The translations under genes were made by a program, and so were the position numbers. From Subtercola boreus (GTDB lineage Bacteria > Actinomycetota > Actinomycetes > Actinomycetales > Microbacteriaceae), in assembly GCF_006716115.1 (NCBI RefSeq), contig NZ_VFOO01000001.1:1116001-1180000 (forward strand): 64,000 nucleotides of DNA, in the 5' to 3' direction. Each line of letters begins with the position of its first letter. Position 1 is the first letter of the stretch. A model generated the notes under the pieces. That model was given only the letters and a program-made list of their open reading frames with translations. It searched no databases and was not told the DNA's origin. Shown in pieces: positions 1 through 6,774 of the stretch.

Positions 1-838
1 GGTCTTCACCTCGAAGAATCCCGACTCGGGCCCGAGCCAGGACTGGCTCTCGTTCGTGCAGAGCCCCCGGGCGCGCAACAAGATCCGCCAGTGGTTCACG
101 AAGGAACGCCGCGACGAAGCGATCGAACAGGGTCGGGACTCGATTGCCCGTGCGATGCGCAAGCAGAACCTCCCCCTGCAGAAACTGATGAGCCAGGACT
201 CGTTCACCGAGGTCGCCTCCCAGCTGAGCTACAACAACGTCGAAGCGCTGTACGCGGCCATCGGCGAGGGGCACGTCTCCACGCAGTCGGTCATCGAGAA
301 GGTGCTGCAGTCGCTTCAGACAGAGGTCGAGAGCGACGACAGCGAGATCGACGTCGGCGTCGGACGACGACCGCGATCGACGCACAGCGAGTCCGGTGTG
401 CTCGTGCGCGGCGCTCCCGACATCCTTGTGAAGCTCGCGAAGTGCTGCACCCCCGTGCCGGGCGACGAGATCGTGGGCTTCGTCACCCGCGGCGCCGGAG
501 TCTCGGTTCACCAGTCCGACTGCCACAACGTGAAGTCGCTGCTGATGGAGCCCGAGCGGATGATCGAGGTCGACTGGGCACCCTCCTCGAAGAGTGTCTT
601 CCTGGTTCAGATCCAGGTCGAGGCTCTCGATCGTTCGGGCCTGCTCTCCGACGTCACCCGCGTTCTGTCGGAGCACCACGTCAACATCCTCTCGGCGACC
701 GTCAGCACGTCCCGTGACCGCCTGGCGATCAGCCGCTTCGTCTTCGAGATGGGCGACACCACCCATCTCGACCGGGTGCTGAATGCTGTTCGGCGGATCG
801 ATGCCGTGTACGACGTCTACCGGGTCAGCGGCGGCTGA
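1..838 (+). CDS. relA: Bifunctional (p)ppGpp synthetase/hydrolase RelA/SpoT, C-terminal part (5' end outside window)
   Basis: The reading frame is open from the window edge (frame of base 2), so the gene is cut off at its 5' end. Only the regulatory C-terminal part is visible. It contains the RelA-specific segment with a cysteine pair ([13 protein letters not shown]) and a later DC pair, which matches the conserved cysteine/zinc-finger-like domain. A final ACT domain follows ([20 protein letters not shown]). The synthetase and hydrolase domains lie upstream and cannot be judged. In the family the protein makes and degrades (p)ppGpp from GTP/GDP and ATP in the cytoplasm, and the C-terminal part senses ribosome-bound uncharged tRNA. 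The stop codon lies in a short GC-rich inverted repeat (830-844). Confidence 0.93.
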   Translation, partial: VFTSKNPDSGPSQDWLSFVQSPRARNKIRQWFTKERRDEAIEQGRDSIARAMRKQNLPLQKLMSQDSFTEVASQLSYNNVEALYAAIGEGHVSTQSVIEKVLQSLQTEVESDDSEIDVGVGRRPRSTHSESGVLVRGAPDILVKLAKCCTPVPGDEIVGFVTRGAGVSVHQSDCHNVKSLLMEPERMIEVDWAPSSKSVFLVQIQVEALDRSGLLSDVTRVLSEHHVNILSATVSTSRDRLAISRFVFEMGDTTHLDRVLNAVRRIDAVYDVYRVSGG

Positions 839-843
839 GCCGC

Positions 844-923
844 CAGCGCTTCAGTCGGCCATCGCCTCAGCCAACCAGCGCCTCAGTCGGCCAGCGCCTC
901 AGTCGGCCAGCGCCTCAGTGAGC
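844..923. repeat. Five tandem 16-bp repeats at the 3' end of the AbiEi-like gene
   Basis: Five consecutive 16-bp units start at 844, 860, 876, 892 and 908. The consensus is CAGCGCCTCAGTCGGC. Units 3 and 4 are identical, units 1 and 5 differ at one and two positions, and unit 2 differs at several. The last two units overlap the final codons of the minus-strand gene ending at 899; the others lie beyond its stop. Because 16 is not a multiple of 3, the repeat is not coding. Confidence 0.9.
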
Positions 924-1453
924 CGCACCATGGCACGTCTCTTGTTCGGCATGCTGCGGCACCTGTCGAGCATCGCCGTCGCCTCGGGAAGTGTCACATG
1001 CGAGGCGACCAGGATCTCTCTCAGTCGGCCGCGCTCGACATCGTCGACCCGCGGCAGTGACCGCGCGAGGTCGACCGCTGTTCGGAGCAGCGATGTCACG
1101 GGCACGCCGTAACGCGTGACGATGTCGTCTTCTGCGAGCACCACCTCGCGCACCTGCAGTCGGACGGAGCCGGGCACCCGGCGACCGACACCCGCATGCA
1201 CGCAGGCCTGGTGTCGAAGCGGTGGGTAGGGCCGGAAACCGTAGGCCCACAACGCGCTCTGCCGCTCGACGATCGCCGATTCGGGAAGCAGGGGAGCTAA
1301 AGCCCGGAGCCTCAGCTCCACCGTCGACGGACAGTCGAGCGGAGCGAACCCGGCATCGACGGCAGTCAGTTCACCGTCGAGTCGTGCGGCGTGGAGTTCG
1401 GCGATGCTGAAGTCGGCGGAGGGGAAGAGGAGATCGGGGAGGAGTCGAGGCAT
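899..1453 (-). CDS. AbiEi-antitoxin-like (type IV TA family) orphan protein
   Basis: A 184-residue protein. It resembles the common actinobacterial family related to the C-terminal region of type IV AbiEi antitoxins, which have a segment of the form VVLAEDDIVTRYGVPVTSLL followed by RTAVDLAR. I recognise this from the general pattern of the motif, not from a search. No AbiEii-type nucleotidyltransferase toxin gene lies next to it, so it is an orphan here. It points away from relA's strand and lies downstream of the DUF349 gene, separated by a strong hairpin. Its role is unknown. In the family the N-terminal winged helix binds DNA, but that part is poorly recognisable here. Its last codons are part of a 16-bp tandem repeat array. 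Confidence 0.6.
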   Translation of the reverse strand: MPRLLPDLLFPSADFSIAELHAARLDGELTAVDAGFAPLDCPSTVELRLRALAPLLPESAIVERQSALWAYGFRPYPPLRHQACVHAGVGRRVPGSVRLQVREVVLAEDDIVTRYGVPVTSLLRTAVDLARSLPRVDDVERGRLREILVASHVTLPEATAMLDRCRSMPNKRRAMVRLTEALAD

Positions 1454-1512
1454 GGATCCATCGTGCCGCCCCAGCGACGCACGAACAGGCCCGGAAGCCG
1501 CATCTGTGGAGA

Positions 1513-1556
1513 ACCCGGCATCGCACGCTCCTGTGGGGGAGCGGGCGATGCCGGGT
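1513..1556 (-). terminator. Long hairpin downstream of the DUF349 gene
   Basis: Arms ACCCGGCATCGC (1513-1524) and GCGATGCCGGGT (1545-1556) pair perfectly. After one A/G mismatch, an inner CGCTCC/GGAGCG stem continues around a 6-nt loop (1532-1537). This gives about 18 bp of stem. There is no real U-run on either strand, so it would be an actinobacterial-type hairpin terminator or an mRNA-stabilising structure separating the DUF349 gene from the AbiEi-like gene. Confidence 0.6.
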
Positions 1557-1618
1557 GTCGGGGGTTCGACGGGGAGACGCTTCCGGTGGATCAGCTCGAC
1601 GCGATCACGCCGGGCGGC

Positions 1619-2845
1619 CTAACCCAGTGCGTCGAGCCAGACCTTCCGGGCATCCAGAGCCTCTTGCAGCTCCGTCACCTTCGCCGCGTCCCCGGCAGCC
1701 TTCGCCGCGTCGATCTCGCCCTGAAGCTTCGCGATCGCGTCGGTCAGCTGGCCGGCGAGGCCTTCGGCGCGGGCCTTCTTCTCGGGGTTGTTCTTCTGCC
1801 AGAAGTCGTCGTCCAGCTTGCGGACGGCTGCCTCGACCTTGCGGAGACGCTCGTCGACGGCCCGGACCTGGTCGCGCGGGACCTTGCCGATCTCGTCCCA
1901 GCGACGCTGGATCGAGGTGAGACGTTCCCGGGCGACAGTACGGTCGGTCTCGGTGAGGAGCGGCTCGGCCTCGGTCAGCAGGTCGAGTTTCAGCGTCAAG
2001 TTTCCCGCGAACTCCTCGTCGTCTTTCGCGACGACCTCGGTGCGGGCGGCGTAGATGAGGTCGCCCGCGGCCTTGAACTTGTCCCACAGGGTGTCGTCGA
2101 CGCGCTTTCCGGCGCGGCCCGCGTTCTTCCACTCCGTCAGGAGGTCGCGATAGGCGTTGACGGCGTCGGCGCCCTTCGGGATCAGGGCCTCAGCTCGTTC
2201 GACGAGCTGCTGCTTCTTCGTGCGGGCGTCGCGGTGAGTGCTGTCGAGCTCGGCGAAGAACGCCTTGCGATGCCCCTCGACGATCGTGCGGGCGTCGCGG
2301 AACCGCTTCCACAGTTCACCGGCCTCGGTGCGGGGGAGCCGCGGCCCCTCCTGCTGGTGCTTCTGCCAGCGAGCGAACATGTCGTCGAGGCGGGCTGTGA
2401 CCTGCTTCCACTGCGCCTTGGCGGGGTCTTCGGCGGCAAGGGCCTCGACCTCCTCGACGATCGCCGTGCGCACGGCGATGGCGTCGGTCAGCTGCGCCTT
2501 GGATTCCTCGTTCTGCTTCTCGGTGAGCGACGAGACGACCTCGGTGAGAGCATCCACCCGCCGCTTCAGCGAGGCGAGGTCACCGATCGCATTGGCCGTC
2601 TCGATGGCACTGGAGAGGGATGACACGGCCTTACTCACATCGGAGGCGGACGCGCCACGCTTCACCCGCTGTTCGAGCAGGGTCACCTGGCCGGCGAGGT
2701 CGGTGTACTTGCGCTCGAAATAGGCGAGCGCCTCCTCGGGTGTGCCGTCGGGAAACTGGCCGACGACACGCTCTCCGGACGGCTCGCGAAGATAGACCGT
2801 TCCGGTCTCGTCAACGCGGCCCCAGGGCTGTTGGTCACTACTCAT
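1619..2845 (-). CDS. DUF349 domain-containing protein
   Basis: A 408-residue, charged, mostly helical cytoplasmic protein. After an N-terminal segment (SSDQQPWGRVDETGTVYLRE) come repeated DUF349 units with the W-K-x(n)-R-F pattern, such as LWKRFRDARTIVEGHRKAFF, TLWDKFKAAGDLIYAAR, RRWDEIGKVPRDQVRAVDER and DDDFWQKNNPEKKARAEGL. The units are linked by likely coiled coils. The frame extends upstream over the cyclophilin gene, but the ATG at 2845 (or the in-frame GTG at 2848) fits the family start and lies just after a -10 box. The gene shares the relA-DUF349-cyclophilin neighbourhood seen in many actinobacteria. Its molecular function is unknown; the family has been linked to RNA or translation factors only loosely. 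Confidence 0.85.
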   Translation of the reverse strand: MSSDQQPWGRVDETGTVYLREPSGERVVGQFPDGTPEEALAYFERKYTDLAGQVTLLEQRVKRGASASDVSKAVSSLSSAIETANAIGDLASLKRRVDALTEVVSSLTEKQNEESKAQLTDAIAVRTAIVEEVEALAAEDPAKAQWKQVTARLDDMFARWQKHQQEGPRLPRTEAGELWKRFRDARTIVEGHRKAFFAELDSTHRDARTKKQQLVERAEALIPKGADAVNAYRDLLTEWKNAGRAGKRVDDTLWDKFKAAGDLIYAARTEVVAKDDEEFAGNLTLKLDLLTEAEPLLTETDRTVARERLTSIQRRWDEIGKVPRDQVRAVDERLRKVEAAVRKLDDDFWQKNNPEKKARAEGLAGQLTDAIAKLQGEIDAAKAAGDAAKVTELQEALDARKVWLDALG

Positions 2846-2855
2846 CACGAAATTC

Positions 2856-2861
2856 ACCCTA
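2856..2861 (-). promoter_or_regulatory. Candidate -10 box for the DUF349 gene
   Basis: TAGGGT read on the minus strand lies 7 nt before an in-frame GTG (2848-2846) that precedes the ATG at 2845. This is the spacing of a leaderless actinobacterial transcript. The TAG of the box is supplied by the second copy of the 16-bp duplication at 2861-2892. No clear -35 was seen. Confidence 0.4.
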
Positions 2862-2892
2862 CTGCACGGTGACGTTACTGCACGGTGACGTC
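2861..2892. repeat. Two tandem 16-bp copies over the cyclophilin stop codon
   Basis: ACTGCACGGTGACGTT (2861-2876) is followed directly by ACTGCACGGTGACGTC (2877-2892). On the minus strand the upstream copy encodes the last codons of the cyclophilin gene, and the other copy lies beyond its TAA stop. Confidence 0.9.
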
Positions 2893-3678
2893 GGTGATAG
2901 TGGTCGGAACGGCCGGGGTCTCCGTACCGCCCGTCACGCCTGCCGCGATGACGCCGCTCTGCAGCTGGTCGAGCCCACCGGTGATCCGGCCGAGCACGGT
3001 GTAGCCACCGGCGGTGTCCGACGGGATGGTGGAGTCGGCGTAGACGATGAAGAACTGGCTGCCGTTGCTGTAGCCGTTGTTGCCCTGCCGCGCCATGGCG
3101 AGCGTGCCGGCGGGGTAGACATTGTCGGCCGGGGCGTTCTCGACGGGACCGTAGGAGTAGCCGGGACCGCCGCTGCCGTCGCCGTTCGGGTCGCCGCACT
3201 GCAGCACGAAGATGCCGGTGGTGGTCAGCCGGTGGCAGGTGAGGCCGGTGTAGAACCCGGCCTGCACGAGGGAGATGAACGAGGAGACGGCCTGCGGGGC
3301 TGCGACACCGTCGAGGGAGAGCGCGAGCGGGATCTCGTTGATCGTCATCGTGCCGGTCCAGTCGCGGCCCTCGGCCACGGAGGTCGGCGGCACGTCACCG
3401 GTGTTCTCCGTCGAACTCGGAGAGGCCGACGGGGATGCCGTGGGCTCAGGGGTTGCCGAGGAGGACGGTGAGGGCACGGGAGCGCCGGGGCCACCGGAGA
3501 AGTAGAAGACCTGCACGACGATTGCGACGATGACCACGACGATGACGACGATCACCGAGACGAGGTTGTCGCGGCGTCGCCTCGTCACCTGCGACGCATG
3601 CACGGTCTGCCGGGCCTGGTAGTTGCGGAGCCGCTGCTTCGACTCCCGTGCTTCACGCTCAGAATTGCTCGGTGCCAC
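2875..3678 (-). CDS. Membrane-anchored cyclophilin-type peptidyl-prolyl cis-trans isomerase
   Basis: A 267-residue protein. A basic cytoplasmic N-terminus (about 1-38) is followed by one transmembrane segment rich in V and I (about 39-62), a Pro/Ser/Thr-rich linker (about 65-95) and a cyclophilin domain (about 105-267). Family hallmarks are FYTGLTCHRL, FVLQCGDPNGDGSGGPGY and NGYSNGSQFFIVYA. The usual F-H-R is C-H-R here, and Q-G-G is Q-C-G, so two cysteines sit near the active site. The isomerase domain should face outside the membrane, where it would help fold exported proteins. The GTG start at 3678 follows a GGAGGA ribosome site. The DUF349 gene is directly downstream. Confidence 0.88.
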   Translation of the reverse strand: MAPSNSEREARESKQRLRNYQARQTVHASQVTRRRRDNLVSVIVVIVVVIVAIVVQVFYFSGGPGAPVPSPSSSATPEPTASPSASPSSTENTGDVPPTSVAEGRDWTGTMTINEIPLALSLDGVAAPQAVSSFISLVQAGFYTGLTCHRLTTTGIFVLQCGDPNGDGSGGPGYSYGPVENAPADNVYPAGTLAMARQGNNGYSNGSQFFIVYADSTIPSDTAGGYTVLGRITGGLDQLQSGVIAAGVTGGTETPAVPTTITDVTVQ

Positions 3679-3732
3679 GAATCCTCCGTCAACGACTGTT
3701 CTGGCGCCGAAGAAGCGACAGACCCCCCGAGA

Positions 3733-3738
3733 ACTTTA
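3733..3738 (-). promoter_or_regulatory. Candidate -10 box for the cyclophilin gene
   Basis: TAAAGT on the minus strand lies about 55 bp upstream of the GTG start, in the 132-bp divergent region shared with rarA. No convincing -35 was seen. Confidence 0.3.
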
Positions 3739-3798
3739 CGGTGAATCCTCCACGGAGCTCAAAAGCACCGGCAGAATCGCGGTGTCGGTGGGTCGGAC

Positions 3799-3804
3799 TA
3801 CCCT
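3799..3804 (+). promoter_or_regulatory. Candidate leaderless -10 box for rarA
   Basis: TACCCT is followed by 6 nt (GAGGGA) and then the rarA ATG at 3811. This fits transcription starting at the A of the start codon. Confidence 0.45.
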
Positions 3805-3810
3805 GAGGGA

Positions 3811-5145
3811 ATGGTCTCGACACAGCAGGGGCTCCACTCGGGAGCCGTTCCTCTCGCTGTCCGCATGCGCCCGCGGAGCCTCGACGAGGTCGCCGGCCAG
3901 AAGCACCTGCTCCGGCCCGGTTCACCCCTGGTCAACCTCGCCTCAGACACGGGCGGTACGCAGGGGTCGGTGTCGATCATCCTGTGGGGCCCGCCCGGTA
4001 CGGGCAAGACCACGCTGGCCCAGGCCATCGCCCACAGCTCGAACCGCAAGTTCGTGGAGCTCTCTGCCGTGACGGCGGGGGTCCGCGATGTGCGGCAGGT
4101 GATGGAGGAGGCGTTCACCAGCCGCGACCTCTACGGCGTCTCGACGGTGCTCTTCCTCGATGAGATCCACCGCTTCACGAAGGCCCAGCAGGATGCCCTG
4201 CTGCCCGGTGTCGAGAACGGCTGGGTCATCCTTGTGGCTGCGACCACCGAGAATCCGTCCTTCTCCGTGATCTCGCCGCTGCTCTCCCGTTCTCTCCTCC
4301 TCACGCTCGAGCCGCTCAGCGACGACGACCTGGGTCTGCTCGTCGACAGGGCGGTGGTGGATGCCCGGGGGCTCGCCGGGCGGGTCAGCCTGTCACCCGA
4401 GGGCAGGGCCACGATCATCCGTCTCGCGTCGGGAGACGCCCGGCGGGCACTGACGGCGCTGGAGGCGGCGGGTACCAGCGCACTGGCCGGCGTCGGCGAT
4501 GCCGGCGGCGTGCCGGAGGTCACCGACGAGACCGTGGCCCAGGCTGTCGATCGCGCGCTGCTCCGCTACGACCGGAACGGTGACGAGCACTACGACGTGA
4601 TCAGCGCGTTCATCAAGTCGGTACGTGGCTCCGACGTCGATGCTGCGATCCACTACCTGGCGCGGATGATCGAGGCGGGCGAGGATCCGCGGTTCATCGC
4701 GCGCCGCATCATCATCTCGGCAGCCGAAGACATCGGAATGGCCGACCCACAGGCGCTGGTCATCGCGACGGCTGCAGCCGATGCCGTGCAGTTCATCGGC
4801 ATGCCGGAGGGGCGCATCCCGCTCGCCGAGGCGGTCGTCTACCTTGCGACCGCACCGAAGTCGAACGCGTCCCACCTCGCGATCGACAAGGCGATCGCCG
4901 ACGTGCGGGCCGGAAAGATCGGCCGGGTGCCGAAACCTCTGCGGGACGCCCACTATCCGGGCGCGAAACGGCTCGGCCACGGCAAGGGCTACAAGTACCC
5001 GCACGACGCCGACCTCGGTGTGGTGACCCAGCAGTACCTGCCCGACGAGCTGAAGAGCACAGAGTACTACCGTCCGACGGAGCACGGCAACGAGCGGGAC
5101 GTCGCGGCGCGGCTGGAGAAGATCCGCAGGATCACGCGCGGCTGA
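3811..5145 (+). CDS. rarA: Replication-associated recombination protein A (AAA+ ATPase)
   Basis: A 444-residue member of the RarA/MgsA/WRNIP1 family, a clamp-loader-like AAA+ ATPase that acts at stalled replication forks. Visible motifs are the N-terminal [17 protein letters not shown] segment, Walker [11 protein letters not shown] (about residues 59-69), Walker [11 protein letters not shown], sensor 1 ATTENPSF and the arginine-bearing SGDARRAL. The C-terminal tetramerisation region contains YHYL-type elements ([36 protein letters not shown]). The length is normal for the family. It stands alone, divergent from the cyclophilin gene, with rpsD downstream. This RarA-rpsD-DUF948-alaS order is common in actinobacteria. 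Confidence 0.95.
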   Translation: MVSTQQGLHSGAVPLAVRMRPRSLDEVAGQKHLLRPGSPLVNLASDTGGTQGSVSIILWGPPGTGKTTLAQAIAHSSNRKFVELSAVTAGVRDVRQVMEEAFTSRDLYGVSTVLFLDEIHRFTKAQQDALLPGVENGWVILVAATTENPSFSVISPLLSRSLLLTLEPLSDDDLGLLVDRAVVDARGLAGRVSLSPEGRATIIRLASGDARRALTALEAAGTSALAGVGDAGGVPEVTDETVAQAVDRALLRYDRNGDEHYDVISAFIKSVRGSDVDAAIHYLARMIEAGEDPRFIARRIIISAAEDIGMADPQALVIATAAADAVQFIGMPEGRIPLAEAVVYLATAPKSNASHLAIDKAIADVRAGKIGRVPKPLRDAHYPGAKRLGHGKGYKYPHDADLGVVTQQYLPDELKSTEYYRPTEHGNERDVAARLEKIRRITRG

Positions 5146-5170
5146 GCCACTCCCGGCTGCTCTGCTGTGG

Positions 5171-5341
5171 TAATCTTCTCAAGGCCTACTTCTGGGTGTC
5201 TTTAGCGCGGCTGCGAGAGACCCCCACCTCAGGAAAAGCGCGTTCTGTAGCCGAAGCGCCTGGTCCATCCCTCGATTTCCCCGGGCATCCATGTGCCCGA
5301 GGGTCAACAACTCAACCGTATTTACTTTTTGAAGGATGTTT
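5171..5341 (+). promoter_or_regulatory. rpsD promoter candidate and 5' leader
   Basis: TAATCT at 5171-5176 is a plausible -10 box, giving a leader of about 155 nt. The leader contains a hairpin with arms GGGCA/TGCCC extended by flanking C/G pairs (5279-5302). The ribosome site is GAAGGA at 5331-5336. Ribosomal protein S4 represses its own mRNA in other bacteria, so a structured leader is reasonable, but I do not recognise a catalogued leader family. Confidence 0.4.
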
Positions 5342-5971
5342 GTGTCTACCAAGTCACGTACCCGCAGCAAGACCCGCCTTTCCCGGGCCCTCGGCATTCC
5401 GCTGACCCCGAAGGCCGCCAAGTACCTCGAGAAGCGTCCCTACGCTCCGGGTGAGCACGGCCGCACCAAGCGCAAGACCGACTCCGACTACGCGGTGCGT
5501 CTTCGCGAGAAGCAGCGCCTGCGCGCCCAGTACGGCATCCGCGAGGCCCAGCTGAAGATCGTCTTCCAGGAAGCCCGTCGCCAGGGTGGCCTGACCGGTG
5601 AGAACCTGGTCGAGCTGCTCGAGATGCGTCTCGACGCGCTCGTGCTCCGTGCCGGCTTCGCCCGCACCACGGCCCAGGCCCGCCAGCTGATCGTGCACCG
5701 CCACATCCTGGTCGACGGCGCCCGCGTGGACCGCCCGTCGTTCCGCGTCAAGCCCGGCCAGATGATCCACGTGCACGCCCGCTCGGAGGCCCTGCCCCCG
5801 TTCCAGGTCGCCGCAGCCGGTGGCCACGTCGACGTGCTGCCCAAGGTTCCGGGCTACCTGTCGGTCGAGATCGACAAGCTGCAGGCGCGCCTCGAGCGTC
5901 GCCCGAAGCGCGCAGAGGTCCCCGTGACCTGTGAAGTGCAGCTCGTCGTCGAGTACTACGCGGCCCGCTAG
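5342..5971 (+). CDS. rpsD: 30S ribosomal protein S4
   Basis: A 209-residue primary 16S rRNA-binding protein of the small subunit. The N-terminus (STKSRTRSKTRLSRALGIPL) lacks the cysteine zinc knuckle, as in many actinobacteria. The S4 RNA-binding domain is clear (LDALVLRAGFARTTAQARQL, then VHRHILVDG). I chose the GTG at 5342 because it lies 5 nt after GAAGGA and gives the family length. The in-frame ATG at 5336 overlaps that ribosome site and would add only MF. The gene sits alone, away from the main ribosomal operons, as is usual in Microbacteriaceae. A strong terminator follows. Confidence 0.97.
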   Translation: MSTKSRTRSKTRLSRALGIPLTPKAAKYLEKRPYAPGEHGRTKRKTDSDYAVRLREKQRLRAQYGIREAQLKIVFQEARRQGGLTGENLVELLEMRLDALVLRAGFARTTAQARQLIVHRHILVDGARVDRPSFRVKPGQMIHVHARSEALPPFQVAAAGGHVDVLPKVPGYLSVEIDKLQARLERRPKRAEVPVTCEVQLVVEYYAAR

Positions 5972-5997
5972 GCCCCGCTGTCATAACAGCTACGCTG

Positions 5998-6030
5998 AGG
6001 GCGGTCCACTTCCGAGTGGGCCGCCCTTTC
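5998..6030 (+). terminator. Rho-independent terminator of rpsD
   Basis: Arms AGGGCGGTCCAC (5998-6009) and GTGGGCCGCCCT (6016-6027) pair over 12 bp with one G-U pair and a 6-nt loop. A short T-rich tail (TTCGTGTTCCT) follows. Confidence 0.85.
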
Positions 6031-6058
6031 GTGTTCCTCAAGTTGTAAGGAGTCGCCC

Positions 6059-6499
6059 ATGTCGGGTGGAGACATCGCCGGGTTGATCGCTGCGGGAGTG
6101 TTCGCGGTACTGGTCGTGTTCCTCGCACTTCCCCTGATCAAGCTGGGCAAGGTCTTCGACGAGACCACCCTCGCGATCCGGGACGTCAGCAAGGGGATCA
6201 CCCCGATCCTCGAGGAGACCACCGTCACCGTGCAGGAGGCGAACAAGCAACTCGCCCGTGTCGACTCGATCACCTCGAACGTCGCGGAGGTGACCGGCAA
6301 CGTCAATTCGCTGGTCGCCCTCTTCGCCGCCTCCATCGGCGGCCCGCTGATCAAGATCGCTGGCTTCAGTGCGGCGGTGCGCGCGGCGATCCGGGGCGGT
6401 CGTGACGTGGCCGCCGACTCCTCCTCAGCCTCCTCCTCCACAGGAAGGACTTCGACGAAGAAGTCCACCGGAAGACGTGCCCGCAAATCGGATTACTGA
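6059..6499 (+). CDS. DUF948 domain-containing membrane protein
   Basis: A 146-residue protein. An N-terminal transmembrane helix (about residues 5-27, IAGLIAAGVFAVLVVFLALP) is followed by a helical DUF948 region with heptad character (TTLAIRDVSKGITPILEETT, then VTVQEANKQLARVDSITSNV). The tail is Ser/Thr/Lys-rich and probably disordered. The ATG is preceded by AAGGAG at 6048-6053. The family is found before alaS in many actinobacteria. Its role is unknown; an envelope-associated coiled-coil protein is the most that can be inferred. Confidence 0.8.
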   Translation: MSGGDIAGLIAAGVFAVLVVFLALPLIKLGKVFDETTLAIRDVSKGITPILEETTVTVQEANKQLARVDSITSNVAEVTGNVNSLVALFAASIGGPLIKIAGFSAAVRAAIRGGRDVAADSSSASSSTGRTSTKKSTGRRARKSDY

Positions 6500-6522
6500 G
6501 AGCCACTAAACTGGCCACAGCT

Positions 6523-6528
6523 TAAAAT
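6523..6528 (+). promoter_or_regulatory. Candidate -10 box upstream of the small membrane protein and alaS
   Basis: TAAAAT (6523-6528) would give a leader of roughly 15-20 nt carrying AAGGAG (6541-6546), 6 nt before the TTG start at 6553. It may drive the long alaS-nusB gene row. Confidence 0.4.
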
Positions 6529-6552
6529 CGAACCCTCACGAAGGAGCCCGCC

Positions 6553-6774
6553 TTGAAGAAAGTCCTGTGGTTTGCAGCCGGAATCGCCGTCGGCGTGGTC
6601 GCTGCCCACCAGCTCAACCAGACGGCCCAGGGCAAGAAGTTCTTCGCCGAACTCGATGCGAAGATCAAAGACTTCTCCGGGGCCCTTTCGGATGGGTACC
6701 ACGAGCGCGAGAACGAGCTGCGTGCCGCCATCGGCGACGCGGGAGACGCCGTGAAGAAGGCTGCACAGAAGTAG
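6553..6774 (+). CDS. Small membrane-associated protein of unknown function
   Basis: A 73-residue protein that starts at TTG with a good ribosome site (AAGGAG, 6 nt spacing). The N-terminus is hydrophobic (KKVLWFAAGIAVGVVAAHQL), consistent with one membrane helix. The rest is a charged helical region (FFAELDAKIKDFSGALSDGY). Small proteins of this type often lie between the DUF948 gene and alaS in actinobacteria. The last base of its stop codon is the first base of the alaS GTG start, so the two genes are translationally coupled. The function is unknown. Confidence 0.75.
   Translation: MKKVLWFAAGIAVGVVAAHQLNQTAQGKKFFAELDAKIKDFSGALSDGYHERENELRAAIGDAGDAVKKAAQK

Noticed and set aside
899-1453. 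A complete type IV toxin-antitoxin pair
   Set aside because: Only an antitoxin-like protein is present. The neighbours are relA and a DUF349 gene, and no nucleotidyltransferase toxin is encoded nearby.
1619-3199. A 526-codon version of the DUF349 protein
   Set aside because: The extra N-terminal 118 codons run through the cyclophilin gene in another frame and are Arg/His-rich shadow sequence. The family start is at 2845 (or 2848).
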